Source: Mycolicibacterium frederiksbergense (GTDB lineage Bacteria > Actinomycetota > Actinomycetes > Mycobacteriales > Mycobacteriaceae). From it: a stretch of 64,000 bases of DNA. The stretch is taken from positions 124,001-188,000 of the forward strand of contig NZ_CP038798.1 in the NCBI RefSeq assembly GCF_012223425.1, given 5' to 3'. Under the pieces are notes generated by a model, which saw only the letters and a list, made by a program, of their open reading frames with translations, did not search any database and was not told the origin of the DNA. Shown piece by piece: positions 49,020 through 57,324 of this stretch. The position numbers and the translations under genes are program-made. Position 1 is the first letter of the stretch, and every line of letters begins with the position of its first letter.

Positions 49020-51974
49020 TCAGTCCACCGCCGGCGGGAGGGCAACCTGAATGAGCTGACCTCCTGCTTTGCGGAGATACAGTTCACCGCGGCCCGGGAT
49101 GCGCGCCGCCGGGCGGACCTGGTCGATGATGACTTCCTTCCTGTCACCGTCGAGCACCAACACCGACGTACCGCCGCGCTGCATCGCCTGGATGAGCTTG
49201 TTCGATCCGCCGCGGGCGTACCAGCCTTCGCTGGTCACCGACGCGATCACGTGCACGTCGAGGTTGCGTGCCGCCTCCACCGCCGGCATCAGCGGCTGCA
49301 GCACCGTGGTGGTGGGCCCATTGGGACTCAACGCCGTCAAGTCGTCGACCAGGATGAACCACTTGGGGCGCACAGGCTTCCAGTTCCTGAGCTGGCGAGG
49401 ATCCAGACCTTCCGGAGGGCGACGTTGCTCTAGCAACTGCGCGATCTGGGTCGCCGCAGTTCCGATCTTGGTGTGATCGGTCTCCCACACCGTGCGGTAC
49501 TCGTCGGCCAGGGCGTCACCGATCGAGAAGTCGGGGTCGAACATCATCACCTGGGCCTGATCCGGGGTGTAGGTCTCCATGATGGCCGCGCACACCGTCC
49601 GTAGGAACACGCTGCGCCCGGCCTTGGTGGTACCGGTGCAGAACGCGTGCGGGTAGAGCTCCAAATCCAGCCAGGCCGTGGACATGTCGCGCTCACCGAT
49701 ACCGATCCGCAGCGCATGCCGCGGCGCGGTGGCAGGCAGCGGCGCGAGGTCGGTGAAGGCCACCTCGGCGGGCAGCTGCTGCAGCTGTGGCGCAGGACCG
49801 AATCCCCGTTGAGCCCACTTCTGGGCGATCAGTGACGCCGTCGCCTCAGTGGCAGCCACCTCACCGCCGACGTGCGCGACCTTAGACACATAGGGCACCG
49901 CGACGAGCATGTGCTTACCCGGCTTGACCACCCCACGCCCCTTCTGGTCGTCGGGAACGGTCTTAGCCACCGCGCGGTCCATCAGCGAATCGTTGTTGTT
50001 GGCCAGGCGCAGCTCGACTTTGGAACCCAACTTCGATTCGGCCTTCATGCCCATCCAGCTGTCGTTGCTAATAAGGACGTGCACGCCGAAGTTCAGGGCT
50101 CCGTCGGCCAGCGCGTTGATCCGGTCGTGGATGGCAAGCAGTTCGGTTTTGATCGCCGTGATGTTGTCGACGACGAGGAACACGTCGCCGTGGCCGTCCT
50201 CGGGCACCGGTCGCCGAGTGGGGCCGAACTTGTTGTCGCGGAAGCGCGACAGATCCATCCCCGATTGCTGACCGTCAGCCGGGTCAACCCACCGCGTCCA
50301 GTCGCGCTTGCGGTTGCGCAGGATCCGCTCGACCTCGGAGACCACCCGCTGAATCTTCTCCTCGTCACCGGTGCCCGCGATGCCGCACACGTGCGGCAGC
50401 CCGGCCACGCTTTGCAGCTTGAGGCCGCCAAAGTCGATGCCGTAGAACTGGACCCGCTGAGGCGAGTTGGCGGCTGCCAGAGACATGATCACCGTGCGCA
50501 GCGCGGTCGACTTACCGGCCTGCGGGGCTCCCGCCACGCCGCCGTTGGTGTCGATGAGCGAGAGCGCCACGACGTCTTGGGAATGCTCGAACGGATCGTC
50601 TTCACGGCCGTACGGGGCGACCAAGCCAGAGTCCTCGGTGAACTCGTCCCACGGACGATTCCAGTATTCGCCCAAGATGACGTCGAGTGTCAGCGCGGTG
50701 GTGTCGTCGAGCGCGGGCCGCCACATGCGGTGACCGCGCGGCACGGTTCTGGCCGCCTCAGTCATTCGCTCGACCATCAGTTCAGCCACGGCGGGTGCGT
50801 CGGGTTCGGGTGTGGTGTCGAGCGCGAGCACCGCTTCCTCGTGCTCCAGGTCGCTTTCGTTGACCACGGTGTCGGGCAGGGGCGCCAGCACGCTACTGAA
50901 TTTGGTGACCGGCAGGTAATGCCCTTCGGTGCGATCGCGTTCTGTGGCATTCATTTTCGGGGCGATGAACTGCCCACTGGCATAGAAGCTGCGATAGCGC
51001 GTGTGATCACCATCGACGACGAGGAACGCCGAGCCTTGCGGGGCGTTCTTCAATTCTTCCCATGCTCGAGTAGAGCCGATCGCCGCGCGGGATTCGCCGG
51101 CATCCTTGACCTTGAGGCCGATGGCAAACGTTTGCTGGGCGATCATGCCGGCCATCTTGCCCACCTCCATGCGCTGGCTGGCGTTGAGGATGTGAATCCA
51201 CAGTGACCGGCCCAAGCGGGCGACCTCGTCCATCACCTTGGCCATCTCTGGCACCAACTCGAGCATTTGGGAGAATTCGTCGAGAACCAGCAGCAGGGCG
51301 GGAATCGGTTCCAGATCGGTGCGCCCCGAGGTCCTGGCTTTCTCATAGGACCGGACATTGGCGAACCCCGTGCGCCTGAGCAGCTCCTGGCGACGCTGCA
51401 ACTCACCGCGGAGCACCAGCTTGAAGCGGTCAAGCTTGTGCTGAGATTTCGACAGGTTCGAGATGATCCCGTCGCAGTGCGGCAAGAACTCCAGAGGCCC
51501 GAAGGCTGACTCGCCCTTGAAGTCTCCCAACAGGATACGAAGCTGCTCAGGAGAATGTGTCGCGCACAGAGCAAGCACGGTGGAGATCAGGTGCTCCGAC
51601 TTGCCCGAACCGGTCTGCCCCACCATCGACCCGTGCGGCCCAACTCCGTCCTCGGCGCCCTCCTTCATGTCCAGATACACCAGACGGCCATCGACGGCCT
51701 TGCCGATCGGCGCACGTAGCCGATTGGCCGGAGAGAGACTGTTCCAGTTCAGCGTCGGATTCCAGGTCCGCAGATCGTAGATCCCCAGCGCGTCGGTGAA
51801 GTCCTGCCCGGCGCGGGCCTCCTCAGCGTTCTTGGCCAGTAGCGATTCGGCCTCGTCGGTGGGGGTGAACCCCGCCAGCGCCCGCGCCAGCGCTTCGGCC
51901 TCGTAGATCGGCATGATGTCGGGTTGGGCGGCGAACCGCAGACCCGTGGGCATCGACCGGGTGACTACAACCAT
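49020..51974 (-). CDS. eccCb: EccCb, FtsK/SpoIIIE-type ATPase with three ATPase domains
   Basis: A 984-residue protein with three FtsK-like domains: Walker A GQTGSGKS near residue 118-125 with LLLVLDEFSQML, GAPQAGKS near 482-489 with DVFLVVDNITAIK, and GTTKAGRS near 781-788 with WFILVDDLTAL. The third Walker A has Arg instead of the catalytic Lys. EccC is the motor of ESX secretion, and its last domain binds the substrate signal. In the ESX-1 split form EccCb holds only two domains; here all three are in EccCb. The ATG shares one base with the EccCa stop (TGATG). Confidence 0.95.
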   Translation of the reverse strand: MVVVTRSMPTGLRFAAQPDIMPIYEAEALARALAGFTPTDEAESLLAKNAEEARAGQDFTDALGIYDLRTWNPTLNWNSLSPANRLRAPIGKAVDGRLVYLDMKEGAEDGVGPHGSMVGQTGSGKSEHLISTVLALCATHSPEQLRILLGDFKGESAFGPLEFLPHCDGIISNLSKSQHKLDRFKLVLRGELQRRQELLRRTGFANVRSYEKARTSGRTDLEPIPALLLVLDEFSQMLELVPEMAKVMDEVARLGRSLWIHILNASQRMEVGKMAGMIAQQTFAIGLKVKDAGESRAAIGSTRAWEELKNAPQGSAFLVVDGDHTRYRSFYASGQFIAPKMNATERDRTEGHYLPVTKFSSVLAPLPDTVVNESDLEHEEAVLALDTTPEPDAPAVAELMVERMTEAARTVPRGHRMWRPALDDTTALTLDVILGEYWNRPWDEFTEDSGLVAPYGREDDPFEHSQDVVALSLIDTNGGVAGAPQAGKSTALRTVIMSLAAANSPQRVQFYGIDFGGLKLQSVAGLPHVCGIAGTGDEEKIQRVVSEVERILRNRKRDWTRWVDPADGQQSGMDLSRFRDNKFGPTRRPVPEDGHGDVFLVVDNITAIKTELLAIHDRINALADGALNFGVHVLISNDSWMGMKAESKLGSKVELRLANNNDSLMDRAVAKTVPDDQKGRGVVKPGKHMLVAVPYVSKVAHVGGEVAATEATASLIAQKWAQRGFGPAPQLQQLPAEVAFTDLAPLPATAPRHALRIGIGERDMSTAWLDLELYPHAFCTGTTKAGRSVFLRTVCAAIMETYTPDQAQVMMFDPDFSIGDALADEYRTVWETDHTKIGTAATQIAQLLEQRRPPEGLDPRQLRNWKPVRPKWFILVDDLTALSPNGPTTTVLQPLMPAVEAARNLDVHVIASVTSEGWYARGGSNKLIQAMQRGGTSVLVLDGDRKEVIIDQVRPAARIPGRGELYLRKAGGQLIQVALPPAVD

Positions 51975-53140
51975 CAGTGAACCTCCTGACCAGCGGCCTT
52001 GAGTAGATTGATCGTGCCGTTCTCGTCGGCGGCCACGAAGAACGCCGTGGTGCCGTTGGCCAGCACGCTTTGTTCGTTGCCGGTGGCTTCCAAGACCGAA
52101 ACCCCCAGTCGCCCTTGTACACCGAGGATCGGTGAGCAGTCCGCCTCGGGCAGGTCGACGACAACGACCAGGTAGCTGTCCGGCGTCGCAACGCCGTCCT
52201 GCCGAGGCTGGAACGGACCCCGTTGGGACAGCGATTCACCGAAGCGCTCCATGAAGGACGGCACGTCGGGGAACATGAGCCGCACCGGGCCACAGGCGTC
52301 GACGAACTCGCCATCGCCGGTATGCGGCAGCCACTTCGCCCACTCCCACGACTCTTCGTCGTCGGAAATGATGGCGAGCTTGACGTCGTCAGGGCCATGG
52401 AACACGCACAGTTGACAAATCATCGAGCGCAACAAACCTTGGACGGTGGACCGCATCTGCGGCTCGGCGAAGTATGCCCACCCCATCTGATCGAACAGGT
52501 GCAGCGGGCGGGGCACATCGTGCACCACGTTTTGGGCGACGAGCAGATCCCGCACGGCGACCGTGGTCACAGTCTCCCGAAACTCCGGGGGCGGAACCTT
52601 TGTCGGCGGTACCAGTTTCGTCTTGAGTCGGGTCACCCCCAACCCGAGACGGACATGACCAAAATTGCGCTCATTGGGGGTGCGCTCCCACATGCGTCCG
52701 GTGCCGATCAGCGTCGCCAAGGAACCATTGGTGGGGTCTGGATGGTGGTAGCAAATCTCGGTCGCCTGCGCGCGGCCGGCGGCGTGAATCTTGAGCCGCT
52801 GCTCGTCGAGGGTCCTCAAATTGTCGGCGCGGTCCTGATTGATGGCGGCGCCATGGTCCTTCTTTCCGCTGCCACCCATTCGGCCCCGGACAATTCCCAT
52901 CAGCGAGATCAGCATCACCGGCAACAGGAAGAACGAGCCAGTCGAAAGTTGGCGGGCGCCAGAGAGATACAGCATCACCATCAGGCCCACCGCCGCTCCG
53001 ACGAAGATCAGAATCCACACCCACATCGGCGGCTTGGTCGGCGTCGGACGGCTGATCTCGCACGGATCGGGCAGTTCGATCGCGTCTTCTTGGACAGAGG
53101 GTTTGCCAACTTGTTGGCGGATGAACCCGATGCGGCTCAC
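51974..53140 (-). CDS. eccCa: EccCa, membrane-anchored N-terminal half of EccC
   Basis: A 388-residue protein from the GTG in the GTGA overlap with eccB. Two membrane helices (MWVWILIFVGAAVGLMVMLYL, FFLLPVMLISLMGIVRG) are followed by the stalk and DUF domain of EccC (IHAAGRAQATEICYHHPDP, LGLGVTRLKTKLVPP, DVKLAIISDDEESWEWAKWLPHTGD). It has no Walker A. The protein stops just before the point where unsplit EccC proteins run on into the first ATPase domain (EAEALAR), which is supplied by EccCb. The two chains must assemble non-covalently in the ESX membrane complex. Confidence 0.94.
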   Translation of the reverse strand: MSRIGFIRQQVGKPSVQEDAIELPDPCEISRPTPTKPPMWVWILIFVGAAVGLMVMLYLSGARQLSTGSFFLLPVMLISLMGIVRGRMGGSGKKDHGAAINQDRADNLRTLDEQRLKIHAAGRAQATEICYHHPDPTNGSLATLIGTGRMWERTPNERNFGHVRLGLGVTRLKTKLVPPTKVPPPEFRETVTTVAVRDLLVAQNVVHDVPRPLHLFDQMGWAYFAEPQMRSTVQGLLRSMICQLCVFHGPDDVKLAIISDDEESWEWAKWLPHTGDGEFVDACGPVRLMFPDVPSFMERFGESLSQRGPFQPRQDGVATPDSYLVVVVDLPEADCSPILGVQGRLGVSVLEATGNEQSVLANGTTAFFVAADENGTINLLKAAGQEVH

Positions 53141-54651
53141 TGGCCCGGTCCTTTCGTGGGTGCCTGCAACGCGGCGGCATTGGGATCGGGCGCAAAGCTG
53201 CTGCCGTGCTGGGCCATGGCCGCGTCCTTGGTCAGCGCGGGTCCCGCCGGAAGCCACTTGATCACCGCCCACGGCGCCGGGGTGGGTGAGGCGGCCTTGA
53301 GTCCCAGCGACTCCCGGCTCTGATCGTTTCCGCCACCGGTCGGTACGCCAAAGCGCGCGCCGTCGTTCCCGATGAACCACAGGCTTTCCCCGCGCACCGA
53401 ATCCGGCTGGACGCCGGTCACCTGAACGAAGTTGGCGGACTCCGGGTCGACGTAGACCCCATCGGCCGTGTTGTCCCCGGAACTGACGAAGGGCACCACG
53501 CGGTTCTCATCACCCACCGGGATCGGCAAGCGCCGTCCCGAGATCGTGCTCACCTGGGCCTGCGGCTCACCGTTGGTCTTGCGCCACATCACGCACGTCA
53601 CCGGCTCAGCAGCCTTGTCCAGCAACTGCACCAGACCCGTCGGATAGACCGAGGTGTCGAAACCCACCGCTTGGGGCATCCCCGTCAAGGCCGTCGACTT
53701 GGCCTGCATGACCTGTGCCCCTGGCACCACCGCGGCGTTGATGATCATGGTGGCCACCGTCTTCGGGACGCGCTGCACCCCAGCAGGTAGCGCGACGAAG
53801 AACTGCGGATCGCCGGTCACGTCAGACACGCGCATCACGCTGCCCGACACCAGCGGCAGGTCAGCGGTGCTGTAGCTGACCGGTCCACCGGGAGTGGGAA
53901 TCGCCGGTACCCGCACCGGCGCCGTGGGTGTCAACGCCTCGTACAGTGCCCGTGACATCGCCGCCGGATGCAGGTCACCGACGGGCAACCCCAGTGCCAG
54001 GGTCACCGGCTTGTCTGCAAGGTCGATCTCCGAGCGGTGCCCGTCAGTGACCAGGAAGGTTGCGCCGCCGTAGGTCATCAGCGCCACCTGCGGGGAATCA
54101 ATCGTGTGTGCCCAGTCGCCGAGATCGGCCAAACCGTCGATCACGGTCACCTTCGGCACCACCTGAGATCCCTGCGAACCCAGACGATCGCACAGCGCCC
54201 ACCCGGTGTCCCCGGGCGTGCGCACCGTCAGATCATTTGGTGCGCCTTGAATGCCGAGCGTCGGGCCCACCGGCGCCTTGAGAATTTCGCTCATGGGTAC
54301 CAGCGTCGGATCGGCCGCCTGACCGGTGATCAGCCGGGCCGAGGCCTTGTTCAGCACCGGGTGCATCACACCGCCGACTTGGACGTAAAAGCCGCCGCCG
54401 CCGCGTGCTTCGACGAACTCGGACTTTCCGATCTGTCCGATCGGCTTGATGAAGGCCACGATGGCGCAGATCCCCACGATGGCTACCGCGGCCACGAGCC
54501 CCACCATCAGAGCCGCCGCCGAGTTCTTCGACGGATCGTGCACCAGCCGCACGTTGCGTCGACCGATCCCTACCGAAATACGATGCCGCAGAAAACGCCA
54601 CGCTGAAACCTGCTCCAGCGATGCGTAATTCAAACCGCCACGTCGTGCCAT
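53137..54651 (-). CDS. eccB: EccB, type VII secretion membrane component
   Basis: A 504-residue bitopic protein with GGAGGGG upstream. The start is typical (SLEQVSAWRFLRHRISVGIGRR), then one membrane helix (AALMVGLVAAVAIVGICAIVAFIKP) and a long periplasmic domain with repeats and the conserved Cys pair (WALCDRLG, VTCVMW). EccB stabilises the ESX complex on the periplasmic side. It begins the core ecc series; two putative hydrolase genes lie just upstream. Confidence 0.96.
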   Translation of the reverse strand: MARRGGLNYASLEQVSAWRFLRHRISVGIGRRNVRLVHDPSKNSAAALMVGLVAAVAIVGICAIVAFIKPIGQIGKSEFVEARGGGGFYVQVGGVMHPVLNKASARLITGQAADPTLVPMSEILKAPVGPTLGIQGAPNDLTVRTPGDTGWALCDRLGSQGSQVVPKVTVIDGLADLGDWAHTIDSPQVALMTYGGATFLVTDGHRSEIDLADKPVTLALGLPVGDLHPAAMSRALYEALTPTAPVRVPAIPTPGGPVSYSTADLPLVSGSVMRVSDVTGDPQFFVALPAGVQRVPKTVATMIINAAVVPGAQVMQAKSTALTGMPQAVGFDTSVYPTGLVQLLDKAAEPVTCVMWRKTNGEPQAQVSTISGRRLPIPVGDENRVVPFVSSGDNTADGVYVDPESANFVQVTGVQPDSVRGESLWFIGNDGARFGVPTGGGNDQSRESLGLKAASPTPAPWAVIKWLPAGPALTKDAAMAQHGSSFAPDPNAAALQAPTKGPGQ

Positions 54652-54676
54652 CTCCCGAACCCCTCCGAACTATTGT

Positions 54677-55744
54677 CTATGCCGCGCGTCTGATCTCGAA
54701 CCCACCAGAGGGCCACTTGCCGATCCGCACGTTCTGTCCCCGGCTCGGGGCTTCAATCGTTTGGTGATCGTTCATCACCAGCTGCACGTGCTGCCACTCG
54801 CCGTCGCGCCTGTTGCACAACAAGATGTCACCAGGCCTGGCATCTTCTGGGCGCACGCGCACGCCCCAATCGGTCATGTCGTAGGTGGTACGCGGAATCT
54901 TGATCCCCGCCTGCGAATAGGCGTATTGCACCAGGCCGGAACAATCCAATCCCTTGCCCGGCGTGGTACCACCCCAGGCGTACGGGACCCCCAGCTGCGA
55001 CAACGCTGACTTCACGATCCGATCACCCTGCGGCCCGCCAGTACCAGCAATATCCGACCCGGCGGCACTGCCCGCGTGCGCTCCGATGCCCTGCTGGGCT
55101 TGGCCTGCTCCACCGCCGCCACCGCCGAGAAGGTTGCTCAGCATCCCCAGGGGAGCCATCGGCATTGCGCCCATGGGCATTCCGCCGCCCATGCCGCCGC
55201 CGCCCATCGGCATCTGCGGCATCTGCGGCATCATCGGCATCATCGTTGCGGCCCCGCCTGGCGGTCGACCAATGCTCTGGTAGCCCGCCGCGGTGGTGTC
55301 GGCGGCCGCGGCGTGCGTCGAGGCGTCGTTGCCGCCCTGATCGAGGGTGGACTTGGTGTCTTCGAGGTGACGTTTGATCGCCAAGACCAGGGCCTGCTGA
55401 CCAGCTGGGGTGTTGACTGCCAACCCTTTTGACTGCACGTCGGCCACCGCGGCGGCGATCACGGCATCCATGCGCCCGCGCGACGCGCCCGCTGAGGCCA
55501 CCGCCGCTTCGAGGTCGCCCTTGCCTGCTGCGTCGTGTTCGGCCAGGGCCTCAAGATGATTGACGACCACGCCGGACTCGTCGGCGAATCCGTCGGCGGC
55601 CCTACCGGAGCCGTCACCGGTACGGTCCGGGACGGTGGGAAGTTCCGGAGGTGGCGCCAACGCCAGCCCGCCACCCGTGCCGAAGCTCTCCCGAGCCATG
55701 CCCATCGCCGCACCCGCAGCCCGCACAAACCCCTCAACACTCAT
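54677..55744 (-). CDS. DUF4226-type protein with C-terminal NlpC/P60 peptidase, putative exported hydrolase
   Basis: A 355-residue protein with GGAGGGG before the ATG at 55744. Residues 1-194 are identical to those of the next gene upstream: a helical hairpin (VNHLEALAEHDAAGKGDLEAAV..NTPAGQQALVLAIKRHLEDTKSTLDQ) and a Met/Gly/Pro linker. The C-terminus is an NlpC/P60 domain with catalytic Cys in LDCSGLVQYAYSQAG and His in GEWQHVQLVMND, preceded by LGVPYAWGG. NlpC/P60 enzymes cut D-gamma-glutamyl-diaminopimelate bonds in peptidoglycan. No Sec signal is present, so export through the ESX system via the N-terminal domain is inferred. It ends 25 bp before eccB. Confidence 0.88.
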   Translation of the reverse strand: MSVEGFVRAAGAAMGMARESFGTGGGLALAPPPELPTVPDRTGDGSGRAADGFADESGVVVNHLEALAEHDAAGKGDLEAAVASAGASRGRMDAVIAAAVADVQSKGLAVNTPAGQQALVLAIKRHLEDTKSTLDQGGNDASTHAAAADTTAAGYQSIGRPPGGAATMMPMMPQMPQMPMGGGGMGGGMPMGAMPMAPLGMLSNLLGGGGGGAGQAQQGIGAHAGSAAGSDIAGTGGPQGDRIVKSALSQLGVPYAWGGTTPGKGLDCSGLVQYAYSQAGIKIPRTTYDMTDWGVRVRPEDARPGDILLCNRRDGEWQHVQLVMNDHQTIEAPSRGQNVRIGKWPSGGFEIRRAA

Positions 55745-55751
55745 CGAAGCC
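55162..55751. repeat. 590-bp perfect direct repeat, copy 1
   Basis: By eye this stretch is identical to 56354-56943 (offset 1192 bp). It covers the first 194 codons of the NlpC/P60 gene plus 7 upstream bases. Complete identity, including synonymous sites, implies recent duplication or ongoing gene conversion. Confidence 0.93.
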
Positions 55752-55775
55752 CCCTCCACGGCGTTGTGACCGGCA

Positions 55776-56936
55776 TCAGTAACCACCCGGGGCGTGGCGC
55801 GGATTGAATTGCCCCACCACCGACAAGTTCGATCCGTCGCGCGCCACGTGGTAGCGGCGCATCAGATAGTTCATCGCGGCAGTGATGTTGGCGACCGGGT
55901 CGTAGATATTGCGCGACGTACCGGGCTGGTGGTTGGACGCGAACGTCGCCGGAATCGTCTGCAACCCACCCCGTGACGCCCCGGCCGGAGCACCGTCGGC
56001 CATCCGAGCTCCATGGGCGTTGGAGTCGCTGAGGTTCACCGCATCCGGGTGAAACCCGGACTCGCGCGCCAACCCCGTCATCAACCCACGCGTCCAGTTG
56101 GCGCGTGCGGTGGGGTCAGTGACACCCATCGTGTCGAGGGCCTTGCCAAGGTACTGGCGGTAAGCCTCCGGGCCGCCGGGGAAGCCCTGCTTGGCCAGAT
56201 TGACCTGCCCAACGGGGATCGCAGCGGCATCCGTGCGGTTCTCCACACCCGCCCCCGCGCTGGCACCAACTCCGCTTTCGGAGCCCACGACGGACCCGGT
56301 GCTAGGTGAGACCTGTTGGCCGAGAAGGTTCGTCAGTCCACCCAGCGGGCCGAGCATTGCGCCCATGGGCATTCCGCCGCCCATGCCGCCGCCGCCCATC
56401 GGCATCTGCGGCATCTGCGGCATCATCGGCATCATCGTTGCGGCCCCGCCTGGCGGTCGACCAATGCTCTGGTAGCCCGCCGCGGTGGTGTCGGCGGCCG
56501 CGGCGTGCGTCGAGGCGTCGTTGCCGCCCTGATCGAGGGTGGACTTGGTGTCTTCGAGGTGACGTTTGATCGCCAAGACCAGGGCCTGCTGACCAGCTGG
56601 GGTGTTGACTGCCAACCCTTTTGACTGCACGTCGGCCACCGCGGCGGCGATCACGGCATCCATGCGCCCGCGCGACGCGCCCGCTGAGGCCACCGCCGCT
56701 TCGAGGTCGCCCTTGCCTGCTGCGTCGTGTTCGGCCAGGGCCTCAAGATGATTGACGACCACGCCGGACTCGTCGGCGAATCCGTCGGCGGCCCTACCGG
56801 AGCCGTCACCGGTACGGTCCGGGACGGTGGGAAGTTCCGGAGGTGGCGCCAACGCCAGCCCGCCACCCGTGCCGAAGCTCTCCCGAGCCATGCCCATCGC
56901 CGCACCCGCAGCCCGCACAAACCCCTCAACACTCAT
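55776..56936 (-). CDS. DUF4226-type protein with C-terminal lytic transglycosylase (SLT) domain
   Basis: A 386-residue protein whose residues 1-194 are identical to the NlpC/P60 protein. After a short Ser/Gly linker the C-terminal 150 residues look like a soluble lytic transglycosylase: WTRGLMTGLARESGFHPDAVNLSD (ES motif with the catalytic Glu), GGLQTIPATFA, ANITAAMNYLMRRY. Such enzymes cleave the MurNAc-GlcNAc bond. Together with the neighbour it offers glycan and peptide cutting under one targeting domain. The ATG at 56936 has only a weak GGTGG before it, because the upstream sequence diverges from copy 1 at this point. Confidence 0.86.
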   Translation of the reverse strand: MSVEGFVRAAGAAMGMARESFGTGGGLALAPPPELPTVPDRTGDGSGRAADGFADESGVVVNHLEALAEHDAAGKGDLEAAVASAGASRGRMDAVIAAAVADVQSKGLAVNTPAGQQALVLAIKRHLEDTKSTLDQGGNDASTHAAAADTTAAGYQSIGRPPGGAATMMPMMPQMPQMPMGGGGMGGGMPMGAMLGPLGGLTNLLGQQVSPSTGSVVGSESGVGASAGAGVENRTDAAAIPVGQVNLAKQGFPGGPEAYRQYLGKALDTMGVTDPTARANWTRGLMTGLARESGFHPDAVNLSDSNAHGARMADGAPAGASRGGLQTIPATFASNHQPGTSRNIYDPVANITAAMNYLMRRYHVARDGSNLSVVGQFNPRHAPGGY

Positions 56937-56943
56937 CGAAGCC
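56354..56943. repeat. 590-bp perfect direct repeat, copy 2
   Basis: Identical to 55162-55751. It covers the first 194 codons of the transglycosylase gene plus 7 upstream bases. The break points fall in the linker codons and at GAAGCC before the start codon. Confidence 0.93.
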
Positions 56944-57057
56944 ACCCACGAGCGCGAAAGACGTTGGTCGACAACCTGATCCGACGGCACGCGTCATCAC
57001 GCCAGGTCATCTCACACCTGCCCTCCACGGATCTCACCCACGCTCTCTACGCAGCAC

Positions 57058-57324
57058 CTACGACGACGACGGAGCAGGCGGCGTGACCGGCGGGACCGGC
57101 GCGGCCGGAGGGACCGGCGCGGCCACCGGGGCAGGCTCAGCCGCCTTGGCGGCCTGCGCACTGGGATCCATCCATCCCAGGAAGTCCGGGCTCGACCCCA
57201 CGCTCGACAACGGCTGAACCTGTCCGGACACCAACACCTTGCCGCTGCCCAGAGCCATCACCAGGTGGTCCTGCCACACACCTACGTCGCCGGCCTGCAA
57301 CTTGGTGGGGGGAATCGGATTCAT
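57058..57324 (-). CDS. Small ESX-associated protein, partner of the DUF4226 protein
   Basis: An 88-residue protein starting in an ATGA overlap with the preceding gene. The core TKLQAGDVGVWQDHLVMALGSGKVLVSGQVQPLSS..FLGWMDP matches a small beta-rich module often found at the C-terminus of ESX-associated DUF4226 proteins. A Pro/Ala-rich tail follows. The tight coupling suggests it is a detached C-terminal module of the DUF4226 protein encoded just upstream. The 114-bp spacer after it shows no clear terminator. Confidence 0.72.
   Translation of the reverse strand: MNPIPPTKLQAGDVGVWQDHLVMALGSGKVLVSGQVQPLSSVGSSPDFLGWMDPSAQAAKAAEPAPVAAPVPPAAPVPPVTPPAPSSS

Noticed and set aside
55163..56600. Repeated sequence considered as a CRISPR array or transposon ends
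   Set aside because: There are only two long copies, both in frame with two protein genes, without spacers, inverted ends or target duplications.
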